From Clostridium sp. UBA699 (lineage in GTDB: Bacteria; Bacillota; Clostridia; Clostridiales; Clostridiaceae): 64,000 nt of DNA. Position 1 is the stretch's first letter, and each line of letters opens with the position of its first letter. The stretch spans positions 62,001 to 126,000 of the forward strand of contig DBML01000008.1 of NCBI GenBank assembly GCA_002298915.1. The letters are read 5' to 3'. The notes beneath the pieces were generated by a model that saw only the letters and a list, made by a program, of their open reading frames with translations, had not been told where the DNA came from and made no database searches. Of this stretch, positions 8,024 through 17,264 are shown in pieces. The position numbers and the translations under genes were made by a program.

Positions 8024-9316
8024 CTATTTTATGTTGTAGAACGACCTGAGCCCCCTGAACTCTCCCATTTCTCCGAGCTCCTCTTCAATCCTGAGAAGCT
8101 GGTTGTACTTTGCAACCCTTTCACTTCTCGCAGGGGCGCCTGTCTTTATCTGCCCCGCGTTCACTGCCACTACGAGGTCAGCAATCGTGGTGTCCTCCGT
8201 TTCCCCTGACCTGTGGGAAATCACGGCCGTGTATCCCGCCCTCTCAGCCATCTCTATGGCGTTCAGCGTTTCCGTTAGGGTGCCTATCTGGTTCAGCTTT
8301 ATGAGTATGGAATTGGCTACACCTAGTTTGATCCCTTTCTCGAGGCGTTCGGTGTTTGTGACGAAAAGGTCGTCGCCTACAAGCTGGATCCTGTCCCCAA
8401 CCCTTTCCGTGAGCAGCTTCCAGCCTCTCCAGTCTTCCTCTGCCATGCCGTCTTCGATGGAGATGATCGGATATTTGTCGATCAGGTTTTCGTAGTAGTC
8501 AACCATCTCCTCGGAGCTGAGGACCCTTCCTTCCCCTGCAAGATTGTATTCTCCGTCTTCGTATATTTCCGAGGACGCAGGATCCAGCGCAATGAATATG
8601 TCTTTTCCCGGGATGTAGCCCGCCTTTTCCACAGCTTCCACTATTATCCTGATCGCTTCTTCATTGCTGCCCAGGTTTGGAGCGAAGCCGCCCTCGTCGC
8701 CAACTCCTGTGTTGTATCCCCTTGCTTTCAGGATGCCCTTAAGGCTTAGGTACACCTCGGAGCACAGCCTTAGCGCGTCGCTGAAGCTTTCAGCTCCCGC
8801 CGGCATTATCATGAATTCCTGAAGGTCGACGTTGTTGTCAGCGTGCTTGCCTCCGTTGATGATGTTCATCATCGGCACCGGAAGCACCTTGGCGTTGACC
8901 CCTCCTATATACTGGTACAGGCTGAGGCCCAGTTTTTCGGCCGCTGCCCTTGCGCAGGCAAGCGATACGCCGAGCATTGCGTTCGCCCCCATGTTCTCTT
9001 TGTTTTTGGTGCCGTCCAGCGCCAGCATCGTGCTGTCTATAAGAACCTGGTCAAAAACGTTCATGCCTATGAGCTCTTCAGCTATGAAATTGTTGACGTT
9101 GTCTACAGCTTTCAGAACGCCCTTGCCGCCGTACTTGCCCTTGTCCCCGTCCCTGAGCTCGACAGCTTCGAACATTCCTGTGGAAGCTCCCGACGGCACT
9201 GCCGCCCTGCCCACGGTTCCGTCTTCGAGAATAACGTCAACCTCGATCGTTGGCATGCACCTTGAATCCATAATCTGCCTCGCTTTTACATCCACGATTT
9301 CAACATAGTTTCTCAT
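8024..9316 (-). CDS. eno: Enolase
   Basis: 430 residues, standard length. It interconverts 2-phosphoglycerate and phosphoenolpyruvate with Mg2+. Visible hallmarks: the N-terminal RQIMDSRCMPTIEVDV, the flexible loop PSGASTG, the metal ligands in ALDPASSE, IEDGMAEEDW and VGDDLFVTN, the catalytic Lys in LIKLNQIGT and the signature SHRSGETEDTTIADL. It is the fourth glycolytic gene of the operon and is followed by secG. Confidence 0.98.
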   Translation of the reverse strand: MRNYVEIVDVKARQIMDSRCMPTIEVDVILEDGTVGRAAVPSGASTGMFEAVELRDGDKGKYGGKGVLKAVDNVNNFIAEELIGMNVFDQVLIDSTMLALDGTKNKENMGANAMLGVSLACARAAAEKLGLSLYQYIGGVNAKVLPVPMMNIINGGKHADNNVDLQEFMIMPAGAESFSDALRLCSEVYLSLKGILKARGYNTGVGDEGGFAPNLGSNEEAIRIIVEAVEKAGYIPGKDIFIALDPASSEIYEDGEYNLAGEGRVLSSEEMVDYYENLIDKYPIISIEDGMAEEDWRGWKLLTERVGDRIQLVGDDLFVTNTERLEKGIKLGVANSILIKLNQIGTLTETLNAIEMAERAGYTAVISHRSGETEDTTIADLVVAVNAGQIKTGAPARSERVAKYNQLLRIEEELGEMGEFRGLRSFYNIK

Positions 9317-9334
9317 TCTAACACTCCTTTATTT

Positions 9335-10861
9335 TTATAGAATAAGGCTCTTTCCTGTCATCTCCTTCGGAACTGCAATTCCCATCGCCTGCAGCAGCGT
9401 TGGCGCTATGTCGGCCAGGATTCCCTTGTCCCTTATAGGTTTAGGGTTCCCGGAAACATAAATGAATGGAACCGGGTCGGTTGTGTGCGCTGTCATCGTC
9501 GCACCTGTTTCGATATCTACCATCATCTCTGCGTTTCCGTGGTCTGCAGTCACGCAGACTATGCCATCCTTCTCCAGCATTTTGTCCACAACTTTGCCGA
9601 CGCATTCATCCACAGCCTCGACAGCCTTCTTCGCTGCTTCGAAAACGCCCGTATGTCCCACCATGTCAGGATTTGCAAAGTTGACCACTATGAAATCATA
9701 CTTGTCCGAATCAATCCTTCTTATAAGCTCTTCACAAACCTCATAAGCGCTCATCTCCGGCTTCATGTCGTAGGTCGCAACCTTCGGCGAAGGTATTAGC
9801 ACCCTGTCCTCACCCTTGTTTGGAGCCTCAACTCCCCCATTGAAGAAGAAGGTTACGTGCGCGTACTTTTCGGTCTCAGCTATCCTGAGCTGCGTTTTTC
9901 CCAGGCTGCTAAGGTACTCGCCAAGGGTGTTGCTCAGGTTTTCAGCTTCGAATGCTATCTCAACATTTTCAAGCGTGCTGTCGTACTCGGTCATTGTTAC
10001 AAATACCAGGTCGAGGTTCTCCCTTTCGAAGCCTGAGAAAACCTTGTCGTTAATGGCCCTTGTGAGCTCCCTCGCCCTGTCAGGCCTGAAATTGAAGAAT
10101 ATGACGGAGTCCCCGCTCTTTATGGTAGCAGCAGGCATTCCTTCCTCAGCTATGACTGTAGGGAGCACGAACTCGTCAGTGACCTCCTTGGCGTAGGAGT
10201 TCTCCAGTGCTTCTACGGCGCTTCCGGCCCTTTCGCCTTTGCCGTTAACCAAAGCTTCGTATGCAAGCTTGACCCTCTCCCACCTGTTGTCTCTGTCCAT
10301 AGCGTAGTAGCGTCCTGAGATAGTCGCTATCCTACCAACGCCTATCTTCTTCATGTAGGCTTCCATCTCCTCGATGTATTCCTTCGCGGAAGCTGGCGGA
10401 ACATCCCTGCCGTCAAGGAAGGCGTGCAGGTAAACCCTTTCCAGCCCTTTAAGCTTGCAGAGCTTGAGCAGCCCTTTTACGTGCTCCGTATGGGAGTGCA
10501 CGCCTCCAGGTGAAAGCAGCCCCATCAGGTGCAGCGACGAATTGCTCTTCAGCGCGTTGTCGACCGCCTCGTTGAGCGCCTTGTTTTCAAAGAAATCTCC
10601 ATCCTTGATGGATTTTGTTATCCTCGTCAGGGACTGGTACACAATACGGCCCGCCCCTATGTTTAAATGTCCCACCTCGGAGTTGCCCATCTGCCCCTCT
10701 GGAAGGCCGACACTCATCCCGCTGGCTTCTATCACCGAGCTGGGATATTCCCTGACAAGCTTGTCAAGGTTAGGCTTGAGGGCCGCCTTTACGGCGTTGC
10801 CCTCCACATGCTCCGAAAGTCCGTATCCGTCCAAGATCATTAACATTACCGGTTTTTTCAT
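9335..10861 (-). CDS. gpmI: 2,3-bisphosphoglycerate-independent phosphoglycerate mutase
   Basis: 508 residues from ATG 10861 (MKKPVMLMILDGYG), with GGAGG 5 nt upstream; an ATG four codons earlier overlaps that site. It moves phosphate between C3 and C2 of glycerate through a phosphoserine and two Mn2+. The Ser region GNSEVGHLNIGAG and the C-terminal metal-binding CVTADHGNAEMM, NFANPDMVGHTG and AHTTDPVPF are present. This is the cofactor-independent form usual in Clostridia. It lies between tpiA and eno. Confidence 0.98.
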   Translation of the reverse strand: MKKPVMLMILDGYGLSEHVEGNAVKAALKPNLDKLVREYPSSVIEASGMSVGLPEGQMGNSEVGHLNIGAGRIVYQSLTRITKSIKDGDFFENKALNEAVDNALKSNSSLHLMGLLSPGGVHSHTEHVKGLLKLCKLKGLERVYLHAFLDGRDVPPASAKEYIEEMEAYMKKIGVGRIATISGRYYAMDRDNRWERVKLAYEALVNGKGERAGSAVEALENSYAKEVTDEFVLPTVIAEEGMPAATIKSGDSVIFFNFRPDRARELTRAINDKVFSGFERENLDLVFVTMTEYDSTLENVEIAFEAENLSNTLGEYLSSLGKTQLRIAETEKYAHVTFFFNGGVEAPNKGEDRVLIPSPKVATYDMKPEMSAYEVCEELIRRIDSDKYDFIVVNFANPDMVGHTGVFEAAKKAVEAVDECVGKVVDKMLEKDGIVCVTADHGNAEMMVDIETGATMTAHTTDPVPFIYVSGNPKPIRDKGILADIAPTLLQAMGIAVPKEMTGKSLIL

Positions 10862-10892
10862 CTTTTCCTCCATGCGTTTAAAAAACTAATAT

Positions 10893-11642
10893 TTATTTGT
10901 AATTGACTATGGCAGCGAAGTCCGCAGCGTTAAGGCTTGCGCCTCCTACAAGAGCTCCGTCAATGTCTGACTGCTCCATCTGAGCCTTTATGGTCGCAGG
11001 CTTTACTGAGCCGCCGTACTGGATCCTGACCATGTCTGCGGTCTCCCTTCCGTACATGTCTGCTATTACGCTTCTGATGTAGGCGATGGTTTCGTTCGCC
11101 TGCTCGTCTGTCGCAGTCCTGCCGGTTCCTATAGCCCATATAGGCTCGTATGCTACAACGATGCCTTCAACCGCCTTGGCCGAAAAGCCCTTGAGCCCTT
11201 CCTTTATCTGTATTTCAAGCTTTGCCTCTGTAATGCCGCTTTCCCTTTCCTCCAGGGATTCGCCGCAGCACATTATAGGAATTATGCCGTTTTCAAGGGC
11301 AGTCCTTACCTTCCTGTTAACTGTATCGTCCGTCTCGTTGAAGTACTGCCTTCTCTCGCTGTGCCCTATGATCACGTATTCCACTTTGAGCTCCTTTAGC
11401 ATCGAAGGCGAAACCTCTCCAGTGTATGCACCGCTTTCCTCAAAGTGCATGTTCTGTGCACCGACCTTTATGTTGGTCCCCTCTAGAGCCTCGGCTACCT
11501 GTGCAAGGCAGACAAATGCCGGGCATACGATCACTTCGCACTCCGCATTCTTAACCAGGGGCTTGAGTTCTTCTACAAGCTCCAGCGCCTCTTTAGGTGT
11601 TTTGTTCATTTTCCAGTTTCCAGCTATTATAGGTTTACGCAT
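10893..11642 (-). CDS. tpiA: Triosephosphate isomerase
   Basis: 249 residues from ATG 11642, behind GGGAGTG. It interconverts DHAP and glyceraldehyde 3-phosphate. Catalytic residues are visible: Lys in GNWKMNK, His in IIGHSERR, Glu in VAYEPIWAIGTG, and the phosphate-gripping GGSVKPATI. It starts 23 bp after pgk and feeds gpmI and eno in the same operon. Confidence 0.98.
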   Translation of the reverse strand: MRKPIIAGNWKMNKTPKEALELVEELKPLVKNAECEVIVCPAFVCLAQVAEALEGTNIKVGAQNMHFEESGAYTGEVSPSMLKELKVEYVIIGHSERRQYFNETDDTVNRKVRTALENGIIPIMCCGESLEERESGITEAKLEIQIKEGLKGFSAKAVEGIVVAYEPIWAIGTGRTATDEQANETIAYIRSVIADMYGRETADMVRIQYGGSVKPATIKAQMEQSDIDGALVGGASLNAADFAAIVNYK

Positions 11643-11665
11643 TTTTTCACTCCCAATCAAAATAA

Positions 11666-12862
11666 TTACTTCTTGTCGTTAAGCACGGCTATTCCCGGCA
11701 GCTCTTTTCCTTCAAGGAACTCCAGGGAAGCACCGCCGCCTGTTGAGATGTGGGTCATCTTGTCTCCGTAGCCGAGCTGGTTTACAGCTGCAGCGCTGTC
11801 CCCTCCGCCTATAATCGTAACAGCGTCAGTTTCTGAAAGCGCTTTGGCTATAGACTTGGTCCCGACAGCGAATTTCTCGAATTCGAAAACACCCATAGGT
11901 CCGTTCCAAATGACTGTCTTTGCGTTCCTGACAGCCTCTTCGAAAATCGCTATCGTCTTAGGTCCTATGTCGAGCCCCATGTAGCCTTCAGGTATGTTTG
12001 CATCCTCTGTTGTCACTGCGACCGCATTCGCGTCGAACTTGTCAGCGATTACGCAGTCCACAGGAAGCAGGAATTTCACGCCCTTTTCCTTGGCTTTTGC
12101 TATCATTTCCTTAGCATATTCTATCTTGTCTTCTTCGAGGAGGGAGTTGCCTATGGTGTTCCCAAGAGCTTTTGAGAACGTATAGCTCATGCCGCCTCCT
12201 ATGATGATTGTGTCCACTTTTTCAAGCAGGTTGTTTATTACGTTTATCTTGTCTGAAACCTTTGCTCCGCCGAGTATTGCAACGAAAGGCCTGACTGGGT
12301 TTGCAACAGCGTTTCCAAGGAATTTGAGCTCCTTCTGGATAAGGTAACCGCAGACAGCCACAGGCAGGTAGTTTGCAACTCCCACAGTCGAGCAGTGTGC
12401 CCTGTGAGCAGAGCCGAATGCGTCGTTAACGAAAACCTCCGCCAGGGAAGCAAGCTCCTTTGAAAAGCTTTCTTCGTTCTTGGTCTCCTCTTTCCTGAAC
12501 CTTGTGTTTTCGAGGAGCACTACATCTCCGTCCTTCATTCCAGCAACAGCTTTTCTGGCGTTATCTCCAACAACGTTATCGTCTGCCGCAAATACTACCT
12601 CTTTGTTCAAAAGCTCTGAAAGCCTTTCCGCAACTGGTTTAAGCGACATTGCCGGATTTGGCTCCTTCGGTTTTCCAAGATGCGAGCAGAGTATAACCTT
12701 TGCACCCTTTTCTATTAGATAGCTGATTGTAGGTAGTGAGCCTACAAGCCTGTTCTCATCAGTGATTTTGCCGTCGATAAGGGGTACGTTGAAGTCGCAC
12801 CTTACAAGGACCTTCTTGCCCTTTACCTCTATATCCTCGATTGTCATCTTGTTGTACACCAT
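11666..12862 (-). CDS. pgk: Phosphoglycerate kinase
   Basis: 398 residues from ATG 12862, with AAAGGAG at 8 nt. It transfers phosphate from 1,3-bisphosphoglycerate to ADP. The substrate segment VLVRCDFNVPLIDGKI, the hinge and the nucleotide-binding GGGDSAAAVNQLG are intact. It is the first glycolytic gene of the operon. The usual upstream gapA is missing, and the neighbour on that side is the sigma-54 gene. Confidence 0.98.
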   Translation of the reverse strand: MVYNKMTIEDIEVKGKKVLVRCDFNVPLIDGKITDENRLVGSLPTISYLIEKGAKVILCSHLGKPKEPNPAMSLKPVAERLSELLNKEVVFAADDNVVGDNARKAVAGMKDGDVVLLENTRFRKEETKNEESFSKELASLAEVFVNDAFGSAHRAHCSTVGVANYLPVAVCGYLIQKELKFLGNAVANPVRPFVAILGGAKVSDKINVINNLLEKVDTIIIGGGMSYTFSKALGNTIGNSLLEEDKIEYAKEMIAKAKEKGVKFLLPVDCVIADKFDANAVAVTTEDANIPEGYMGLDIGPKTIAIFEEAVRNAKTVIWNGPMGVFEFEKFAVGTKSIAKALSETDAVTIIGGGDSAAAVNQLGYGDKMTHISTGGGASLEFLEGKELPGIAVLNDKK

Positions 12863-12940
12863 AAAATACACTCCTTTAACAATACTATTTGGTCATCATC
12901 CTTATATTATACATATTATGGACAAAAAAAGAAAGGAAGA

Positions 12941-14335
12941 TCAGAATCTCTTCCTTCCCTTAGAGCTTTTTATCCCCATCTCTTCCCTGTACTTCGCCAC
13001 TGTCCTTCGCGAAATGTTGGTACCATCCTTGTTGAGCACATCGCAGATGTACTGGTCAGATAGCGGCGACTTCTTGTCCTCGACCTCGATGAGCTTCGTT
13101 ATGGCGTTCTTTATTATGTTCGTGGAGACATCCTCCCCGCCCTTGCTCGAGGACATGCCTGTCGTGAAGAGGTCCTTTATCTTAATGGTCCCCCTGTCCG
13201 TGAGAACGTACTTGTCCCTTATCGCCCTGCTGACCGTTGACTCGTGTATCTCGAGAGAATCGGCGATTTCCCTGAGCGTCATAGGCCTGAGGTGTTCTTT
13301 TCCGTGATCGAAAAATTCCTTCTGAAGCTCTATGATTTTTTCAAGCACCCTGTATATCGTCGTTTTCCTGTGCTCGATGCTTTTTATGAGGAAGACTGCG
13401 CTGTTCAGCTTGTCCTTTATATACTCGACAGCCTCTTTGTCGCTGTCAGCTTTCAAAATCTGCTTGTAGAGAGAGCTGATCGTAAGCTTCGGCCCTAGCT
13501 CGTCGTTCATTATTATGATATATTCTTTGTCGAGCTTCTTGATGTAAGCATCGGGTATGACGTACTTTACCTGCTCCCCTGTGTAGAAACCGCTTGAAGG
13601 CTTCGGCTGGAGTGTCCTGATAAGGTCTCCGTATTCCTGAGCCTTAACCACGTCAATCCCGAGTTCCTTTGCTATTGCTGTGAACTTGTTGTCTGCCAAA
13701 AGCTCAAGATATTCCTCAATAATCCTGTATATATTAACGTCCTCGATCCCTCTCCTTGCTATCTGCAGCTTGAGGCATTCCTTGAGATCCCTTGCCGCTA
13801 TGCCGGCTGGATCCAGGGACTGTACGACGCATAAAGCGTAATCCACTTTCTCTTTTTCTATCCTCAGCTCTTCCGCCAGCACCCCCGAAGGGATATCTAG
13901 ATAGCCCTTTGAGTCGAGGCATTCTATTATATAGTTGCAGACGCTCTTGCAGAGCTCAGACTCGTCCAGATCGCTTACCTGCTCAATCAGGTACTCGCTC
14001 AGCGATTTCGACTCCGATATGAAGTTGAAAGGCGAGACCTCTTCGTCGTCCTGGGTGTATACTTTCGAATCGCTCGGGCTGTATTCAAACTGCTTGGCGA
14101 TTTCGGTAAAATCTATCTTGTCCTTGAGTTCGGTGTTGAACATCTCCCCAGTGTCGTCTAGGACGGGATTTTCTTCCAGCTCCTTCTCAATGTGCTCCTG
14201 GAGCTCAAAAGCGGTCATCTGCAAAATTTTGACGGAAAGCTGCATCTCCTGCGTCATTACGAGCTTTTGTTCCTGAGTCAGATTAAGGTTATATTCAAGG
14301 TTGATACAAATCCCTCCTTCCACTGCGGAATTCAA
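12941..14335 (-). CDS. rpoN: RNA polymerase sigma-54 factor
   Basis: 464 residues from the ATG at 14335. Sigma-54 directs RNA polymerase to -24/-12 promoters that need an AAA+ activator. Visible parts: the Gln/Leu-rich region I (QEQKLVMTQEMQLSVKILQM) that contacts activators, an acidic region II, the core-binding region, a helix-turn-helix (HESTVSRAIRDKY) and the RpoN box RRTVAKYREEMG near the C-terminus. Start uncertainty: family members begin near MNLEYNL, and here an ATC codon at 14303-14305 (ATC AAC CTT GAA) stands 7 nt after AAGGAGG, so the true start may be AUC, giving 454 residues. It occupies the place normally held by cggR-gapA before pgk. Confidence 0.96.
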   Translation of the reverse strand: MNSAVEGGICINLEYNLNLTQEQKLVMTQEMQLSVKILQMTAFELQEHIEKELEENPVLDDTGEMFNTELKDKIDFTEIAKQFEYSPSDSKVYTQDDEEVSPFNFISESKSLSEYLIEQVSDLDESELCKSVCNYIIECLDSKGYLDIPSGVLAEELRIEKEKVDYALCVVQSLDPAGIAARDLKECLKLQIARRGIEDVNIYRIIEEYLELLADNKFTAIAKELGIDVVKAQEYGDLIRTLQPKPSSGFYTGEQVKYVIPDAYIKKLDKEYIIIMNDELGPKLTISSLYKQILKADSDKEAVEYIKDKLNSAVFLIKSIEHRKTTIYRVLEKIIELQKEFFDHGKEHLRPMTLREIADSLEIHESTVSRAIRDKYVLTDRGTIKIKDLFTTGMSSSKGGEDVSTNIIKNAITKLIEVEDKKSPLSDQYICDVLNKDGTNISRRTVAKYREEMGIKSSKGRKRF

Positions 14336-14379
14336 CCTCTTATATTATACATTTATTTTTCTGAATTTGCACGAAATAA

Positions 14380-14416
14380 AATGAGCCGCCAAAATGCTCA
14401 AAGCATGATGACGGCA
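14380..14416 (-). terminator. Probable terminator of the grd operon
   Basis: An interrupted stem (GCCG-CA-ATGC paired with GCAT-TG-CGGC) is followed on the minus strand by TCATTTTATTT. It lies about 20 bp after the grdD stop and before rpoN sequence on the same strand. Confidence 0.5.
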
Positions 14417-14432
14417 CATTTTAGTGCGAGTG

Positions 14433-15584
14433 TTATTTGAATCCTTCTTTTTGAAGGATGGCTGTGGCTTTTTCTGCATCATCTTCCGATACTAGGACTA
14501 TCGGGCCTGTGCAGCCCATTCCGCTCTCGGCGTAGATGCCTTCCTTCCATAATGCCCTTGAGGCGTTGTCGAGCTCGAGTATGTCGACTCCGGCTATGCC
14601 GTGAGTGACTACCTTCTTTTCAGGCATCTTGATTTCTTCCTCTGCCTTAGGCTTGTCCTTCTCGAGTATCTTTCCTACTATGGCCTTGAGGCCTGCGGCG
14701 TTCGCCTGCTTGTATTCGTCTGCAGCTAGTGCTATCAGGTTGTTCTTCGCGCACAGCGAGCAGTACCTGAGCGCTTCGCAGATGAGCGGTGCTCCCGAAG
14801 CCCTTGAAACTATGTTCACGAGCTTGTCGTAGCCTTCGCCCACTCCCGGTCCGTAGCCGTAGCCGACGGTCTCGTAGTTGCCGCCTGTGGTGTAGGATGC
14901 GAATATCTTTATCAGGAGGTTTCCTGTGAGCGAGTCGCATACCATGACGTCAGGTGTTCCTGCGAGCAGGTCGTTTCCTCTCATGACGGATCCTCCGTCA
15001 GCCCTGAGGGAGCCTGAGAATTCGAAGCCGTAGCCGCCTTCCTGGAGCTCCTTAAGCGCCTTTTCAACGCTTCTTGCTCCGTCGACGTTGAGTATGCCGA
15101 CCTTAGGGTTGCTTATTCCCACAGCCTTGGCTGTGGCTATTCCTCCTATGGCGTTCTTTATCATGCCCTCGACCCTGTTTGTGGATGTGGTTCCGGTCGT
15201 GGTGGCTATGATCATCTCGTTGCCCCTGCCAGGAGTGACGACCCTTCCGACCGTTGATACTCCTATAGGGAAATCGAAGTGCTGTGTTACGCAGCCGTCG
15301 ATCCCGCCGTTTTCAAGAAGCTCTGTCATCTTCTTGTGGCCTTCCTCTGCATCCGCAACCTCGACAACCTCGAAGTCGCCCTCGACCTTCGGTCCAATAA
15401 GGACCACGTCGAAGTCGCCGTATTTGCTCTTAGCCATCTTTGCGGCCTTGACCATCTCGTCGACGCCGTGCTCGGAACCGAACGTTGTCAGTCCTATCTT
15501 GACTTTCTTTGAAAAGCTTCCGGATTTGATGCCGTCTGCTATTTCGCCGAAAACTTCAGCTATCAGTTTTTTAGTCTGGTCCAT
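14433..15584 (-). CDS. grdD: Glycine/sarcosine/betaine reductase complex C, alpha subunit
   Basis: 383 residues. With GrdC it forms protein C, which turns the Se-carboxymethyl group carried on GrdA into acetyl phosphate. GrdD is related to the phosphate acyltransferase PlsX and probably handles the phosphorolysis step. Visible: TFGSEHGVDEMVKAA near the N-terminus, the GVSTVGRVVTPGRGNEM segment, and Cys residues in the C-terminal third (YCSLCAKN, SGMGCTGPIV). Last gene of the operon, 12 bp after grdC and followed by a probable terminator. Confidence 0.97.
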   Translation of the reverse strand: MDQTKKLIAEVFGEIADGIKSGSFSKKVKIGLTTFGSEHGVDEMVKAAKMAKSKYGDFDVVLIGPKVEGDFEVVEVADAEEGHKKMTELLENGGIDGCVTQHFDFPIGVSTVGRVVTPGRGNEMIIATTTGTTSTNRVEGMIKNAIGGIATAKAVGISNPKVGILNVDGARSVEKALKELQEGGYGFEFSGSLRADGGSVMRGNDLLAGTPDVMVCDSLTGNLLIKIFASYTTGGNYETVGYGYGPGVGEGYDKLVNIVSRASGAPLICEALRYCSLCAKNNLIALAADEYKQANAAGLKAIVGKILEKDKPKAEEEIKMPEKKVVTHGIAGVDILELDNASRALWKEGIYAESGMGCTGPIVLVSEDDAEKATAILQKEGFK

Positions 15585-15596
15585 TAATAAAACCTC

Positions 15597-17126
15597 CTAT
15601 TTCAGCATTGACTCAGCAAACTTCTTCATCTCGTCAGCTATCATGTTCTTTATTTCTTCCTTTGATACTCCTGCAGGTTCAGCTGTGACGCCTGTGTTCT
15701 TCTCTACGAGTATGGATATTCCGTCGAACAGGTTAGTCATCCTTCCGAGGAACAAGCTTCCTTTTCCTATTATCATGAAGTTCTTGAGCGTTCCGTCCAT
15801 TATGTGATTTACGCCGTGTCCTACTATAGGAACTCCTGAAGGGATGTGTCCCTGTGTAGGAGCGTATCCAGGATAGCCGTGAGCGGTTACGAATGCAGGA
15901 AGCTCTTTTCTGTCGAGCTGTCCGCTCTTTACTGCCAGCGCGCCTATCATCTTGTAGTTCTGCGTAGGGACGTCTCCGGCTCCTGCAGGCTCTGTGATGT
16001 CCGGTGTCTGCATTTCCGGAGCGAACTTGTCAACGTCTGTTATCTTCATGCCGTTCTTTGCAAGAGGCTCTGAAACGAGGGCTTCGATAACCGCCTGCGG
16101 CGCTGCTCCGTGTCCTATGGTGTGCCTTCCGACAACGTCGGTCCTGAGCACAGGGCTTACTCCGTCGTTCTCTGATATCAGTATTGCGAAGCCTCCCAGG
16201 CAGTCCTCGAGGACAGGAAGACCTTTCTTAACATGGTCCTTTCCGTTCATTCCGAGCTTTGCTGTTGCTCCGCCTGCGAATACTATTACGTTCTTGAATA
16301 CTCCGGACTGGACAAGCGCTGCGGCTGTAACCACGGAGTGCGAAGGGCCTGCGCAGAAGCCTCTCATGTCTATTCCTGTGGCTCCCTTTATCCCTGCTAT
16401 CTCTCCGCATGCCTTGGCGATGTTTCCGCCGCCCCTCTGGTTCATGTCTCCGATAGCTTCCTCGGAGCATTCTATCAGGTACTGCACGTCGTTCACGTCA
16501 ACCCCTGAGTTCTTCACCAGGTGCATGAGCGCAAGCACGCCTGAAGCCTTTACTGCCAGGTTCTCGAGCATTATGTGGGAAGTGAGGTTCTTGTCGTGCT
16601 CGTGAGCTTTCTTCACGCAGCCTACGAGCTTTCCGCCCTCATAGAGTCCCTCTGCTCCTGCAGCTACGAAGCCTTCTATTACCGAAAGCTCTTCTCCTGC
16701 CTTAAGCGCGTCGGCCTTCATGCTGAGCACAGGGTGAGCAGCGAATTTAGCTCTTACAGCTTCTGTGAAATCCTTCTCCAGGAGAACGAGGTCGAACACG
16801 TCCGATACCTTCATGAGTCCATAGAACTCGTCCTGAGGCATGATCTCGCCGAACTTCGCGAACCTTTGAGCGCCTTCAACGTTGACTCCGTTCCAAGGCC
16901 TTGGAATAGCTGCCAGCTCTTCAGGTGTCATTGCACCGATGTATGTCTGGTTAGGAGCGTAGCCTACAACATCTTCGAAGCTTCTCAGGTTGGAAGGGAT
17001 CGACTTGAGGTATTCGGAATCAGGGTTTGACTCCTTCTCTGCTGTAGCTGTAGTGCCGTTGTGGATTATCATGTCCGGAGTGTTCACCAAAATATAAGCG
17101 GCATTTTTAATTACTGGAAAACTCAT
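15597..17126 (-). CDS. grdC: Glycine/sarcosine/betaine reductase complex C, beta subunit
   Basis: 509 residues, typical GrdC length. It is related to beta-ketoacyl-ACP synthase III and takes the two-carbon unit from GrdA as a Cys-bound acetyl thioester before GrdD makes acetyl phosphate. The stretch MRGFCAGPSHSVVTAAALV carries the likely active Cys. The ribosome site GAGGAGG is close before the ATG. It is separated from grdB by a 138-bp spacer with strong inverted repeats, the largest gap in the operon. Confidence 0.97.
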   Translation of the reverse strand: MSFPVIKNAAYILVNTPDMIIHNGTTATAEKESNPDSEYLKSIPSNLRSFEDVVGYAPNQTYIGAMTPEELAAIPRPWNGVNVEGAQRFAKFGEIMPQDEFYGLMKVSDVFDLVLLEKDFTEAVRAKFAAHPVLSMKADALKAGEELSVIEGFVAAGAEGLYEGGKLVGCVKKAHEHDKNLTSHIMLENLAVKASGVLALMHLVKNSGVDVNDVQYLIECSEEAIGDMNQRGGGNIAKACGEIAGIKGATGIDMRGFCAGPSHSVVTAAALVQSGVFKNVIVFAGGATAKLGMNGKDHVKKGLPVLEDCLGGFAILISENDGVSPVLRTDVVGRHTIGHGAAPQAVIEALVSEPLAKNGMKITDVDKFAPEMQTPDITEPAGAGDVPTQNYKMIGALAVKSGQLDRKELPAFVTAHGYPGYAPTQGHIPSGVPIVGHGVNHIMDGTLKNFMIIGKGSLFLGRMTNLFDGISILVEKNTGVTAEPAGVSKEEIKNMIADEMKKFAESMLK

Positions 17127-17264
17127 TATTTATTACCTCCTCAAAAATTTAACTGAGAATTGAGAATTAAGAACTCTATGTTCAGCCTGAATTCTCATTT
17201 GTCAATTCTCAATTCAATAGGTTATTGTTGGGCTGCCGTTCGGCAGCCCATCAATCATTTATTA
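17127..17264 (-). other. grdB-grdC spacer with two inverted repeats
   Basis: 138 bp. A perfect 9-bp stem (GGGCTGCCG/CGGCAGCCC, 17230-17249) follows the grdB stop, without a T-run, so it is more likely an RNA-stabilising or processing hairpin than a full terminator. A second pair, GAATTGAGAATT (17157-17168) with AATTCTCAATTC (17204-17215), is a perfect 12-bp inverted repeat that would fold into a long stem just before the grdC ribosome site. Confidence 0.6.
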
